From: Gammaproteobacteria bacterium
Lineage (GTDB): Bacteria; Pseudomonadota; Gammaproteobacteria; Pseudomonadales; Porticoccaceae
Direction: 5' to 3'
NCBI GenBank assembly: GCA_016708925.1
Contig: JADJET010000002.1
Location: 1-44,009, forward strand
DNA length: 44,009 bases
Shown: in pieces, positions 10,632 through 21,263 of the stretch
Layout: the number at the start of each line of letters is the position of its first letter
Position numbering within the stretch: the first letter of the stretch is position 1
Notes under the pieces: generated by a model
Seen by the model: only the letters and a program-made list of their open reading frames with translations
The model's database searches: none
Told to the model about the DNA's origin: nothing
Translations under genes and position numbers: made by a program

Positions 10632-11023
10632 CAAGGCACTGAAAGCATTTGCAGAACGGGCGAAAGAAAGCGACACGTACTGGGTCGAGCGCGCAAAGCT
10701 CGACTTTGCCCAAGGACTTGAAGAACAGCGCATCAGAGCCGGCATGACGTACGCCGCCATTGCGGAGAAGCTTGGCACGAGCGCGGCGTACATCAGCAAA
10801 GTGTTCCGAGGGGATGCAAACCTCACCATCGAGTCCATGGTCAAGCTGGCCCGCTCAACTGACTCCAAGGTAAGTATCCAAATCGTTAACGAGAAATTTG
10901 ACTCCCAGCGATGGGTGAATCAGATTTCCTCGCAGCCGAAAGACAAGGTTGCTCAGTCCGTCCGCACGCCGCCGACCGTGGTTTGGATCGAGAACGGCGA
11001 CGTTCCTCGTGCTGCAGGAGTGA
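10621..11023 (+). CDS. HigA-like XRE antitoxin with C-terminal extension (TAC antitoxin)
   Basis: It opens MKLSKALKAFAERAKESDTYWVERAKLDFAQGLEEQRIRAGMTYAAIAEKLGTSAAYISKVFRGDANLTIESMVKLARS, a clear XRE helix-turn-helix at residues about 38-85. A 45-residue tail follows, with VSIQIVNEKF, QPKDKVAQSV and VVWIENGDV. In the plain reading it runs to 11133 and overlaps the next gene by 100 bases. One inserted base near 11003 would instead give NGDV-FLVLQE and a TGA at 11021-11023, ten bases before the chaperone ATG. I prefer that end. In known TAC systems the C-terminal tail of the antitoxin is the chaperone-addiction segment, making folding depend on the SecB-like partner. Confidence 0.8.
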
Positions 11024-11033
11024 GATTGACTTC

Positions 11034-11462
11034 ATGGAACAAGCTGCCCACCCCATCGCTTTGGATCGCCTACTCTTTACGCGCTCCATTGTCGTCTCTA
11101 TCCCGGAGCACCAGCCGACTAACGGGGTGGTAGAGATGACCCCGGCGAACCAGATCGACGTAGCCCAGGTGCTCGATACTGCGGGACAGTACATTGCGAC
11201 CATGCGATCCACCTTCAACGCAGAGAAGGACCCGACAGCTCCTTACAGCATCGATATGGAATGCATTGGGGTATTCACGGTTGACGAGAAGCTATCCGTA
11301 GAAGAAGCAAGGCGCGGCGTGACTATAACTGCGCATAGTGTACTTTACGGAGCTATTCGAGAAGCCGTTCTGTGGATCACCGGCCGGCAGCCTTACGGCC
11401 CTCTCCATCTCGGGTTGTCGGTGCTTCGCGGAGAAACCTCGGCCGACACGCAAAGCAAATAG
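11034..11462 (+). CDS. SecB-like chaperone of a TAC module
   Basis: A 142-residue protein from ATG 11034, with CAGGAG 14 bases upstream. The layout matches SecB. First comes an N-terminal strand (IALDRLLFTRSIVVSIPEH), then a central strand pair (GQYIATMRSTFNAE and PYSIDMECIGVFTVDE, aligning with CEVQQGGIFSI of E. coli SecB). The C-terminal part SVLYGAIREAVLWITGRQPYGPLHLGLSVL aligns with [29 protein letters not shown] by position and character. Its place directly after a higBA-type pair is that of Rv1957 in Mycobacterium tuberculosis, where a SecB-like chaperone stabilises the antitoxin. I infer the same role. The family call rests on pattern, not on a search. Confidence 0.72.
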   Translation: MEQAAHPIALDRLLFTRSIVVSIPEHQPTNGVVEMTPANQIDVAQVLDTAGQYIATMRSTFNAEKDPTAPYSIDMECIGVFTVDEKLSVEEARRGVTITAHSVLYGAIREAVLWITGRQPYGPLHLGLSVLRGETSADTQSK

Positions 11463-11786
11463 CGTGGACTTAGAACAGCTTATTCCATAGCCTTTCTATC
11501 CGTAACAGAGTAACAACCCAGTGTTTGCGCGGGCTCCAGCGTTATGCTCGGTCGATGCACTGCAAGAGCGGATGGATGGGGCATGTAGCGGTGTAGCGGA
11601 AACCCCCAAATATGAACCCGCGAGGTATCACCCCAAAAGCAGAAGTCGGCATTGGGTCTGAAAGGGCGTGAACAGGGAAGGCAGAGTGATTCAGTGCCGA
11701 TCCGGCAAAACCATTTTCCGGGATAGTGGGCGGGTTGATGGACGAATTAGAAACAGCGTTGTAACTGACTGTTTTGACAAGATGTA
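11463..11786. other. Intergenic stretch between the TAC module and tRNA-Ser
   Basis: A 324-base stretch between the chaperone stop and the 3' end of tRNA-Ser. A long antisense open frame crosses it and the tRNA, but shows no family. I see no gene, no insertion sequence and no convincing att repeat. As an island boundary next to a tRNA 3' end it would be the place to look for one. Confidence 0.5.
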
Positions 11787-11874
11787 TGGCGGAAGGGGTG
11801 GGATTCGAACCCACGGATGGTCGCCCATCGACGGTTTTCAAGACCGTTGCATTCAACCGCTCTGCCACCCTTCC
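11787..11874 (-). tRNA. tRNA-Ser (anticodon UGA)
   Basis: On the minus strand this reads GGAAGGGTGGCAGAGCGG at the 5' end, an anticodon arm CGGTCTTGAAAACCG with loop CTTGAAA (anticodon TGA), a long variable arm, a T arm GGGTTCGAATCCC, and ends CCTTCCG followed by an encoded CCA at 11787-11789. The acceptor stem GGAAGGG/CCCTTCC pairs fully. The length of 88 nt including CCA and the long variable arm fit a class II serine tRNA. Its 3' end faces the accessory island. Confidence 0.95.
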
Positions 11875-12008
11875 TGCATGGATTTTCGGGGCGGGCGCTT
11901 CAACCATTCGGCCCACCCCCAGCGGGCGGCCATTATACCGCCCGCCAGGAGTCGGACAAGGTGCCGATTGGCTCCTGATCGACTCCGTGTCGATCGACTC
12001 GGCACAAT

Positions 12009-12772
12009 TCAGCGCGCGATCAGGTCCCGCTCCAGGTATACGGGGTCGTACTCGAAAATGCGGTCGCGATCGGGCAGCAGGAGCGCGTCGCGCTTGCCCG
12101 AATAGCCCTGCCGTGACAGCAGGTCCCGGATCAACTCCAGGCGCGCCTTGCGCTTGTGGTCGGCGCGCACCACCACCCAGGGCGCCAGCGGATGATGGGT
12201 GCGCGCCAGCATCGCATTGCGTGCCGCGCTGTAGTCGTCCCAGCGCTCCTGGGCGCTGTCGTCGATGGGGCTGCGTTTCCACTGTTTGAGCGGATCGGTG
12301 CTGCGCTCGGCGAGGCGTTCGCGCTGGGTGTCCCGCTCGATGTCGAGGTAGTACTTGAGCAACTGGATTCCCGACCGCACCAGCATCGACTCGAATTCGA
12401 TCACGGTGTCCATGAAGGCCCGGTAATCTTCATCGGTGCAGAAACCCATCACCCGCTCGACACCGGCACGGTTGTACCAACTGCGGTTGAACAGCACCAG
12501 CTCGCCGGCGGCGGGCAGATGTGCCACATAGCGCTGGAAGTACCAGCTGCCGCATTCGCGATCGGATGGCTTGCTGAGCGCCACGACGCGGGTTTCGCGG
12601 GGGCTGAGATGCTCCACGATGCACTTGATGGTGCCGTCCTTGCCGGCGGCGTCGCGGCCTCCAGGATCACCAGGAGCTTCTTGTCCGTCGCGATCAGGTC
12701 GTGCTGGAATCTGACTAGCTCGATTTGCAGCTCGCGCAATGTGTTCTTGAACGATTTGTCGTTGTTGGGCAT
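12009..12772 (-). CDS. Polyphosphate kinase 2 family protein (one frameshift)
   Basis: PPK2 enzymes transfer phosphate between polyphosphate and nucleotides (polyP-driven NDP phosphorylation). Start MPNNDKSFKNTLRELQIEL at 12772; a one-base slip near 12655 separates KKLLVILE from the Walker A GRDAAGKDGTIK. The rest is intact: LSPRETRVVALSKPSDRE, SWYFQRYVAHLP, ELVLFNRSWYNRAGVERVMGFC (Walker B region), LLKYYLDI, DPLKQWKRSPID, and a C-terminal RDALLLPDRDRIFEYDPVYLE. About 254 residues, typical of class I single-domain PPK2. It is convergent to no gene on its 3' side except the tRNA on the same strand; upstream lies a divergent sulfotransferase. Confidence 0.9.
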
Positions 12773-12873
12773 TTTTGCTGTCTCTCGGCAGTGTCATGGC
12801 CTATCGTCACGGGCCACAGGGTGGTTGCCAACTGTGACACAAACAGCGAATCGAACCAAAAGAAGGGAGGTCA

Positions 12874-13488
12874 ATGATGACACTTGACGTTATCGGCGCC
12901 GGTTTCGGCCGCACCGGGACCTTGTCGTTACGCGCGGCGCTGACCGATCTGGGTTTCGCCCCGGTCTATCACATGCTCGAAGTGGTGCGACAACCGGAGA
13001 TGGCCGCTGACTGGCTACAGGCATTGACCGACGAGCAGGCTCTGACCCGCGTCCTGCACGGCTATCGCGCCGCCATCGATTGGCCCGCCTGCCACTTTTG
13101 GCGGCCGTTGCTGCGGCTGTATCCCGACGCAAAAGTCATTTTGACCTTGCGTGATCCCGAGCAGTGGTATCGCAGTATTGAAGGCACCATCTACCAGGTG
13201 CTGTCCCGACCGCCACCGCCCGGGATGCCGGAGGCCCAGGCCACCATGGCGCGCCGCATCGTACTGGAGGAAACCTTCCAGGGTCGGCTGGGTGACCGTG
13301 AACATGCGATCGGGGTATTCGAGCGGCACAACCGTGAAGTGCGGGAGACAGTGCCCGCGAGCAAGTTGCTGGTATTCGATGTCCGCGAGGGTTGGGAGCC
13401 CCTGTGCGGATTTCTCGGGGTTCCGGTGCCGGCCCAAGCCTTCCCAAAAACCAACAGCAGCGACGAATTTCGCGCGATGTTTGGCTGA
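12874..13488 (+). CDS. Sulfotransferase-family P-loop protein
   Basis: About 204 residues. The N-terminus VIGAGFGRTGTLSLRAALTDLGF is the phosphosulfate-binding P-loop of the sulfotransferase family (G.GRTGT.SL). Further features are VYHMLEV, DWPACHFWRPLLRLYPDAKVILTLRDPEQWYRS (the second PAPS-binding element with Arg and Ser) and LLVFDVREGWEPLCGFLGVPVP near the end. Such bacterial proteins probably transfer sulfate from PAPS to a metabolite; the acceptor is unknown. Two ATGs stand in tandem at 12874; AAGGGAGG lies close upstream. Frame intact. It faces the giant-protein operon across a bidirectional terminator. Confidence 0.88.
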   Translation: MMTLDVIGAGFGRTGTLSLRAALTDLGFAPVYHMLEVVRQPEMAADWLQALTDEQALTRVLHGYRAAIDWPACHFWRPLLRLYPDAKVILTLRDPEQWYRSIEGTIYQVLSRPPPPGMPEAQATMARRIVLEETFQGRLGDREHAIGVFERHNREVRETVPASKLLVFDVREGWEPLCGFLGVPVPAQAFPKTNSSDEFRAMFG

Positions 13489-13539
13489 GGCTTGTGTTCG
13501 ACTGATGCGGCGCGGACCAGCGCGCGCCCGTCGCCTGAG

Positions 13540-13565
13540 ACCCCCGTCGAAATCACTTCGGGGGT
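13540..13565. terminator. Bidirectional hairpin between convergent genes
   Basis: Stem ACCCCCG (13540-13546) pairs with CGGGGGT (13559-13565), loop of 12 bases, followed by TTT on the plus strand. It lies 51 bases after the sulfotransferase stop and just past the stop of the large minus-strand gene, where a shared terminator is expected. Confidence 0.6.
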
Positions 13566-13566
13566 T

Positions 13567-16500
13567 TCAGGCGTCGGAGATACCCGCCAGCGTCGCATCG
13601 ATCGCCACCGTTTCCGCGAACACCAGGCGACCGGGGCCGGGCACGGGCACTACGCCCTGCGTCGGAGCCTCGGTGCTGATCAGTTCGTACTCCTCAATCA
13701 GCAGGCGGTAGCGATCCGGAGCAATCGTCTCCGCGAACTGCACGCGGCCTTGCCAAAGCGCCAGATCTTCCGTACCGGGCGCGACCGGTTCGCGCTGAAC
13801 TTCCACGCTGGCCACCATGGCCGGAACCGTTTGCCAGGCAAGATCTGATTCGATTCCGGGAATCCGTGCCTGTACCTGTACCAGGAACTGCGTCGGCGGC
13901 AGCGGATGCGGATGCGGCGGGCGACGGACGTGGGTGTGGTGAATGACTGCCTGGGGCCCGCGCGGGATGATGCCGGAAACCTGCACCCGCAGGCTGCGCG
14001 TCTGCACTGGATCGGCGTGTACCAACAGCGCGCGATCCGGCGTCAGTTGGGCGAAATCCGCCAGCACCGCGCGGGAAATACGCGCATCCGGGAGTGCTTC
14101 GGGCTGATAGCGCACCAGCGCGAGGCGCACGAAGGGCATGTAGGTGTCGCCGTGGTCGAGGGTGAGATCGGCAAACCACAGCTTGCGCTCGGGATCGAAC
14201 CGGGTTGCAAAGGCGACGACATCGACCTGGAGATTCTCGACGTCGGGCGCGGCCAGTGACACGCCGCTCGCCTGCGCGATACGGTCCGGAAAATTTCCGA
14301 TTTGCGGGACACCGCCGAGTGCACGGGTATCCCAGATCGGGTCCATCCCCCACTGGGTGAAATAGGACTTCAGCCGTTTGCGCTCGGTGTCGTCCGGCCA
14401 GGCTTGCCCGCTCCACAGGCTCACGCCAAGCAGTTCTCCTGCTCCCGATGAATACCACGGCCGGTTCAGATAGACGCGCAGCCCGCCGCCGAAACGCAGG
14501 CTGCGCTTGACGCCGGTGTCGGTCTGCCGCTGCCAGGCGAAGCTGGGCACCACATAGGCGATATCCGGCGCCTGGGGCCGACTGGAGGCGGGGATGGAGA
14601 CTTCGGCCGGCTTGCTGTGGCGCGCGAAGCCCGGCTTGCCGTCGACGAATTCTTCAAAACAGTCGCTATCGCGGGAGACCGCCACCGCCCGGTAGTGCAC
14701 CCGGTGATGGCGGGTGTCGCCCAACGTGAGCGGCGCGGCATCCTGGTAAAACTCGAGTTGCCGGTACTTGGCCCCCCGCAGGGCGCGATCCCCCGCTTTG
14801 ACGAAGGCGATCTGATCGTGCTCGGGGTCGTAGTAGCCCACGGCGCGGCCAGAGCCCTTGGAAACAGGCTGGTCTGGGTTGGGCGGCGTGGCGTCCGCTG
14901 CCAGCAGATAGCCCTCATGAGTGCCGGGCAGGTCGATCCGCTCGACGATGGCCGCCTGTGAAATTGTTCCGGGTAGCGGCTGCTCTGGATCGTCGACGGG
15001 GTCGTCCCACTTCGCCAGCACATCGACGCGAGCGGTGGCGACGCCGTGCACACGCAAGGCGCCGAGCAGACAGGCGTCGCTCGCGCCGTAGCGGCGCCAG
15101 CCGGTCAGGGTGGCCAGTTCATCCCGATCGCCGCGACCGGTGATCGGGGCCGTCAGCAGGCCATCCGAAGCTTCCGAGTGATTGACATCCAGGGCCGAAA
15201 ACACCGGATGTCCCAACGGCTGGCGCAGGGCGTGAACCAGTTCGAGCAGGGTCGGCGGGGTCAGCATCCAGTGCCCGCCTTCCACCACACGTTGCAGAAT
15301 GTGCGAGGTCTCGTCCACGGCGGCGCCCGGTTGCAGCCCGGGTGGCCGCGGGTTGTGGGCGAGGCGTTCGGCGATTTCCTCCTCCAACCACGACCAGACG
15401 CCCATGCGGGGCAGGTCGAGCGTCTCCAGATAACAGCTTGCCGCAACCAGGGTGCGATGCCCCTTGGGCAGATACACGGTCAGGGTGCGCGTGGGCGGGT
15501 CCCAGTCCGGCACCTGCACCTGCCCGCTGGCCGGCTCGGCAAGATGCAGGCGCAGGCCCCGCGCCAGTTGCCAGTCCGCCTCGCCGCCAAAGCCGATCAG
15601 CGTCGCCGAACCGGGGCGCGCATTAGCGGCTGCCAGAGGCGCATAGACCAGCGGTCCCGCCGGAGTCGCGGCATCGATTCGGACCAGCGTGCCCGAGTGC
15701 GTACCGGGCAGATCCCGCAGCGCGATCCCGCGCGCCAATGGATCCGGCAGATAGGGCAAGATCGGGAGCGGTTCGCCCGCAATCAGCGGAAAGGTTTTCT
15801 CCTGCCCGGCGACTTCATGAGTCACTTGCGGCAGTTCACCGGCATCGCGTTCGCCGATCAGTTGCCAGGTCGCTGCGTCGCCCCGCAGCTTGCCGTTGGC
15901 GTCGTCGAACATGCCCAGCCGCTCGCCCAGTTCCACGCTGGTGCGCGGCGGCAGCAGGTGACGGCTGGCGGCGCCGGTGGCGGCCGCCCGTTGGTCCTGG
16001 TCCGCCGAGATGTTGTCGGTACGGATCACCAGGCGCAGCAGGGTCGAACCCGGACCCGTAACCGCCGCCGCGTCGTCCACCACCACCTGCGGCGCCGGCA
16101 CCGGTTCAAAGCGCCGGTAGGCGAAGCCGTCCTGCGCCGCGTTGGGCAAGCCAAACACGGCGGACAGGCGGTCTACCAGAGGATCGTTCAGGGGCGGACT
16201 GAGACCGGCAAGGTTCACCAGGCGCGCGCGCAGTCGATAACGACGGCCAAAACGCAAGCTCGGCAGGCTGCCGGGCAGAACGCGGTGATGAACCTCGAGG
16301 TCGAAAGGGGCCTGCGGCTTGTCCTCAAGCGCGACCGGATCGCGCTCCTGGGGCGCAACGGGTAGCGACAGATCCGGACGCGGCGCCGACAGGCTCCAAC
16401 CGGACCAGCGCGCCAGCGCTTCGTGCAGGTAAAAGTGCGCGTCTGCCGGTTCCGTACCCGGTGCGGGGCGGGTGGCGGCGCTTTCCATCCAACCTTCTTC

Positions 16501-17965
16501 CAGATCCGGGTCGAAGCCTTCGCTGACCGGATCGAAGTCGAGCTCGCCGATGCGGTAGAGCGCACTGCGCGCATGCAGCGAATGCCAGCGTTCGCTGTGG
16601 TTGTCCCACACATCCAGGCGCAGGCCGCGCACCAGGTCTTCGCTGTGCAGCTCCACGGGGTTGCCCTGCTCAAACGCCGTGTTGAGCGCCTTGCCCTGTT
16701 GCAAACTGTCGATCCAGGCGGCGGCGCGGGCGTCCGCATACAGCGTGAATCCGCCGGAGCGCAGCGCCGGCAGCGTGGCGCCCGGGTCGTACACTTCCGG
16801 ATGCGCGGCGAACGTCGGAGGCTTCCCGCCGGCCTGCGGGTGCAGGCTTTCGGCGAGGACAATGTTCTTGTGCAGACCGCCGTCCACATCGACCTGGGCC
16901 AGACCGAAGCGCTGCGCGTCCAGCACGGCGATGCCCAGCAGCCCGCGTCCCAGGCCGCTGCGCGGTGTGGCCCCGAACAGCCAGTTCTGACCATTGGCCA
17001 CCGGGAGCAGGAAATAAGCGGTGCGCACCGGGTTCAGGGTGGACGGGGTGCGCAGGTCCAGACAGAAGTCCGTGATCGACAGGAACAGCGGCGCGTTGCC
17101 GGTGGTGGTCAAATTCGCCCGCGGCACACGAAAGTCGAATACCAGCCCCAGCGCCCGCAGCAATGCTGGATAATTGCCCAGCGCCGACAGCGCCCGGTGA
17201 AAGTCGAGTGCATCGTCTGGATCCAGCAGCAGCGGGCCGTTGGGATCTCCAATGACTTGCCATCGGCATACTTTGGCGTTGGCATGCGGCTGTAATCTGC
17301 AAAGCGCTCCGCACCAGGTTTTCCCGGGCGCTGCCTCACCGGCTGACATCGGCCGCCAGATAGGCGCCCTCGGCGTCCAGGCGCGCTGCGCCGCCAAATG
17401 CCGCCAGGCTGGCTGGATCGCGTTCCTGCAAACTCCGGCGGCGATTGCTGGCACGCAGTTCGCGGGCGTTTTTCGCTGCCCAATGGACCCCGACGCCGTC
17501 CAGCAGATCGGCGAGCACACCGCGGTTGCCCAGGTCGTGCTTGCGCGGACCAGCGCCGGCATCGGGCAGTGCCAGGTCGACGCTGGCGCGCCGGTATACC
17601 GATTTCAGCAGGCTCAGGCCGTCGCGCATGGAGTGGCTCAACACACCCTCGCGGGCGCGCTCGGCGTGAGCGTCGAAGCGGTGACTGCGCACCGGCGTGT
17701 CTTCGTGAAACAGGCTGCGCCACAGTTTCGGGCGCAGTATTTCGGTGTTCACCACCAGTTCGCTGCTGTGACTGCCCGCTAGAAGCTTCAGCCGCAGGCC
17801 CTGTTCCGCCAGGCGCCCGGTCCAGTCCAGCCAGTCGGGAAATTCGCCCAAATGCCGTCCGCCACGCAGCCGGGGTGACACCACGATGGACAACTCGACG
17901 GTGTCGCCATGAACCGCGCCATCGCGCGGGACTACCGTAAAAATCAGCGCTTGTTCGATTGCCAT
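13567..17965 (-). CDS. Giant protein A of the three-gene operon, about 1466 aa, function unknown
   Basis: It starts MAIEQALIFTVVPRDGAVHG at 17965 after AGGGGA, 14 bases behind protein B. Two slips (about 17335 and 17255) join the N-terminal 205 residues to the 1300-residue remainder through ERFADYSRMPTPKYADGK. Recognisable repeated character: acidic-start segments (GPLLLDPDDALDFHRAL, GNYPALLRALGLVFDF), many short beta-type stretches separated by Pro/Gly, two GTHSG/GTHEG motifs (residues roughly 750 and 990), and ELVVNTEILRPKLWRSLF early on. No signal peptide, no membrane helix, no catalytic motif that I recognise. It is likely a beta-rich, multidomain soluble or exported protein. Only partner context (B and C) hints at a joint assembly. 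Confidence 0.8.
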
Positions 17966-17979
17966 GATGTTCCCCTGTC

Positions 17980-20900
17980 TCAGGCAAAGGCGCTGGTGTA
18001 GTCCTGCCAGCGCCGGGCGGTATCGAAGGTCTGCAGGAAGAGCGGATCGCCGGAGCCACCAAAAGCCCGCTCCACCGTCAGATCCACGGACACACTGAAA
18101 AACAGCACCTCGACCTGCACTGTCAGGGTGGCGCGGCCATAGGCTTTGTCGGTGCCGCTGTCATAGGTGAAGCTCAGGTTGAATTCGATCGAGACACGGA
18201 TCAGGCCCAGCACCGACAGCCGGCCGCCGAGGCGCAGATAGCCGGTCAGGCGGCACAGCTCGGCGCCATTGGACTCCTTCTGAATGGAGAAATAGATCCC
18301 CGCCATGGCGTGGACTTCGCCGCTCGCCACGCCCAGGTTGAGGCCAAAGGCGGCGCCGAATTCCAGCGCCGCCTCGAGCTGCCGCATGCCCGCGGTGTCG
18401 AGTTGCAAATGGAAGAAGCCGCCGCCGGCAAAAAACGCCACCCGCAACTGGAACGGATTGGCCCGCTCCGAGACGTTGAAATCGAACAGCGGCTTGCCAT
18501 CCAGAAACGGCAAGGTCAGGGCCGCACCCAGGCTCACGTCCTTGAGGGCGAACACGCCGATTTCCAGCGGCGGCAGCGCAATGGCAAAGCCCGCGCGCAC
18601 GCCGGCACCGATCAATTCGATACTCGCGCCTTTGCCAAACAGGCCGGGCGGAATGGCCTTGCGCAGCTCCTCGACAAATTGCAGATCGCCGGTGAAGGAG
18701 AGCGGATGGTCGTTATGCAGTTCGACGCTGACATCAGGCTTGGCGCCGTTGATGCTCGCAAATCCGAAGCGGACGAAGTGCAGGGTCACCGAACTTAAAA
18801 TCTCGATATCGAAGTCGGTCAGACTGCCCTTGAATTCGGATCGCGGTGCAGCGGCACCGGTTAGCGGGCGCTCGCTGCGGCTATCGATACTCAGCACCGA
18901 GATTACTGTTCCCGGCGGGGCTTCATTGGGAAGGAACTTTGCTATACCCAGATCGATTTTTTTGACCGCGGGCTGCCAATGCAGTGAAGTGACCAGGGCA
19001 TTTCCGACCCGCTCGCTCTTGAGCATCGGCGCCTGCTTGCTGAGGCCGCCTGCAGCGAGCAGCAGATCGAGCAGATCAAAGCTTCCGAACAGCCGCGGTG
19101 CGCCCTTGGGGAAGTAGGCTGCGGGATCGAACTCGTCGGCGCGCGCCTTGGCCACGTCGCCCGCCACAGGACCCTGCTGGTCGGACAGCGCGGTAATGGT
19201 CTGATTGGGCGTCGCGATGCCGCCGGCCTGATCGGCGCGAAACGCTAGCGGCTGCGGCGTGATCAAGGTGGCGAACACGCCGCTGCGGTTGGCGGCGTCG
19301 TAGCCGTTGCTGGTGTAGGTGGCGTCGTAGGCGATATCCGCGGGCGCGCTGTTGCCGAGCAGGTCTTCGAGCTGCGAAATGTGTACGCTGGCGCTATGCA
19401 GCGTCGGGCTCGCGCCACTCGGGCCCGCATCAAACAGCAGGCTCTGGCTGGCAAGCAGCGCGTTCTGGGTATTGCGCAGCGGCGTGTAGGCGATCTTGTG
19501 TCCCTGTGCATCGGCGCTGCGTTTCGGTTCGTCGTTGTACTGTCCGGCGACCAGCACCCTTTTGTCGTTCAAGTCCGTAATCGAGGCAAACAGCAGCGGG
19601 ATAGTGAAATCCACCGCGCGGTTGTCCTGATCGGTACCGACCGCGTGGAAATGGAATTTCTGGCGCTGGGCGCCCGGTCCGACTTCGACCCAGAACGTGC
19701 GGTGAAACGGCGGGTTGACCTCAGGTTCGGCCAGGTCCGGCGTAATCAGTGTGGTGAGGCGCACGCGGGTAAAGGGGTTGTTGCGTCGATCCACCGTTTT
19801 TTCCGGCTCGCGCACGACGATGAACATGCGTTGCACCAGGCAGGCCACCACCAGGCCGCTGACGGCATCGCGGCGAAACTCGCGCTCGGTGATCTTGACC
19901 AGCGCGGCGCGGTGGCGAAACGGCCATAGTTCACCTTCGTAAACCACCCGCACATAGTGATCGCGGCCTGGGTGGCGACATGCACCCATTCGGATAAATC
20001 CAGTTGTTCGCCGGGAGTCGTTGGTCGCGCGGGCACGAACATTTCCAAAAGCTCGCCCGATAGTTTGTCGGCGCGCAGAAAAGACACCGGGGCGCGCCGG
20101 GCGGGCGGTGCCAACACATCTGCCCAGTGGTGATCGTGCAGGACGTCGATTGCCTCCAGCCGCCGGGATGGCTTCGCCGATCTGGGGGGCTCCCACATCC
20201 CGCGTGATTTCAGCCACCCGCCCAAGGGTGACAGAATCAGTTGCCGGGCGTGGAACGGCAATGGCACATAGGGCGCAGGAGTCCGTCGCCAGGGACGCAG
20301 ATGCCCCGTCGCCAGATCGAATGGGGCCGAGTGTTTGGACGCCAGACTGGGATTGGTTTCGTAACCGTGAAAGGCCGAGGTGAGGATCACCAGTTGGCGA
20401 CGGTCGTCCGGCGCAAGGGCGGTGCGACCAATGCCTGGTGTCTGCGAAATGTCGTGTTGTGCATTGATCGGGTCGGTTGACCACAGGGCGCGCAGCGGCG
20501 CGGTGTGATCGGCATCGAGCTCGGTGATTGTTCCGTCGGGGCCGCGCAGCGCCAGGCGGGTGTGCCACAGCTCGCTGCGGCCGGCGTGAGGCGCCGGCGT
20601 GAGGCGGTGTTGCCAGACGCCCGTCGTGCCGGGGGAAATGAGCAGTGCATAGGGCAATTCCAGCACCGTCTGGTGGGCGTCCGGCGCACTCAGGCCCGGG
20701 GCGGCGGCGCGCTCGGCGGCGGTTGCCTGCGCGCCAATCGCGGCAATCGGGTGGAGGTGCGGCACCAGCGCGCTCCAGTCGAGCAGACCTTCGATGGTGT
20801 AGGGAATGCGGTGGCCGTTGGGCACTTCAAATACGAGTCGGCTCGACTGCGCGATGCGCGCCTTGAAGTGGCCGGGCGCCGGGCGCGTCTCATCGGGCGT

Positions 20901-21170
20901 GCCCGGCGGTTCCAGAGGCGGCCGGTTGGGGTCAGGATCGCCGGTGAAGGGCGGCGTTTCGAACACCGCTTCCTCGGCGATGTGCTGAGGCGGAAATATC
21001 ACCATCAGCAAACCGGGCCGCTGTGGATCGTCCACCACTAGCGCCGGCGTTGCTCCGTGGCCAGCGGCGGACGCTGCGGCTTCAGGTTCCGGATCAAGAC
21101 GCAGATTGTCGGTTTCGATCCACAGATTCAGCAGGTCGTCCGGTCGAACCAGGTGTCGCATGAGATTCAT
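17980..21170 (-). CDS. Giant protein B of the three-gene operon, about 1063 aa, beta-rich, function unknown
   Basis: It begins MNLMRHLVRPDDLLNLWIET at 21170. One slip near 19965 (ACCCAGGCC, with GRDHYVRVVYEGELWPF in the next frame) is the only break in 3.2 kb. The N-terminal 400 residues contain PALVVDDPQRPGLLMVIFPPQHIAEEA and FEVPNGHRIPYTIEGLLDW. The C-terminal 350 residues are a series of amphipathic strands: LGAALTLPFLDGKPLFDF, FQLRVAFFAGGGFFHLQL, LEAALEFGAAFGLNLGVASG, VHAMAGIYFSIQ, LTVQVEVLFFSVSVDLTV. This resembles, from memory, large DUF6603-type proteins; an HMM search would settle it. No signal peptide. It is the middle gene, 93 bases after C and 14 before A. Confidence 0.8.
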
Positions 21171-21203
21171 GGCGATCCCTTCCAGATGTGGGCAAGCGTT
21201 GAT

Positions 21204-21238
21204 GCGAGGGACAGGCCCGGTCGGCGACGGTCCCTCGC
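21204..21238. other. Strong hairpin between protein C and protein B genes
   Basis: GCGAGGGAC (21204-21212) pairs perfectly with GTCCCTCGC (21230-21238), loop 17. On the coding (minus) strand no T-tract follows it, so it is not a standard terminator. It may stabilise the upstream message or act as an attenuator that sets the ratio of C to B and A. Confidence 0.45.
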
Positions 21239-21263
21239 TCTTTCCTCAGAGGAGGCTTATACC

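Noticed and set aside
6775..11790. att repeat pairing the tRNA-Ser 3' end with the left island edge
   Set aside because: I looked for a copy of the tRNA 3' end near 6800-6890 and found only six-base matches.
11542..12282. A 246-codon antisense open frame crossing tRNA-Ser and the PPK2 end
   Set aside because: It overlaps a certain tRNA and a certain gene, and its translation has no family features.
14958..17940. Long plus-strand open frames inside giant protein A (for example 15046-16365 and 16423-17295)
   Set aside because: They are antisense shadows of a GC-rich gene: codon bias and motifs belong to the minus strand.
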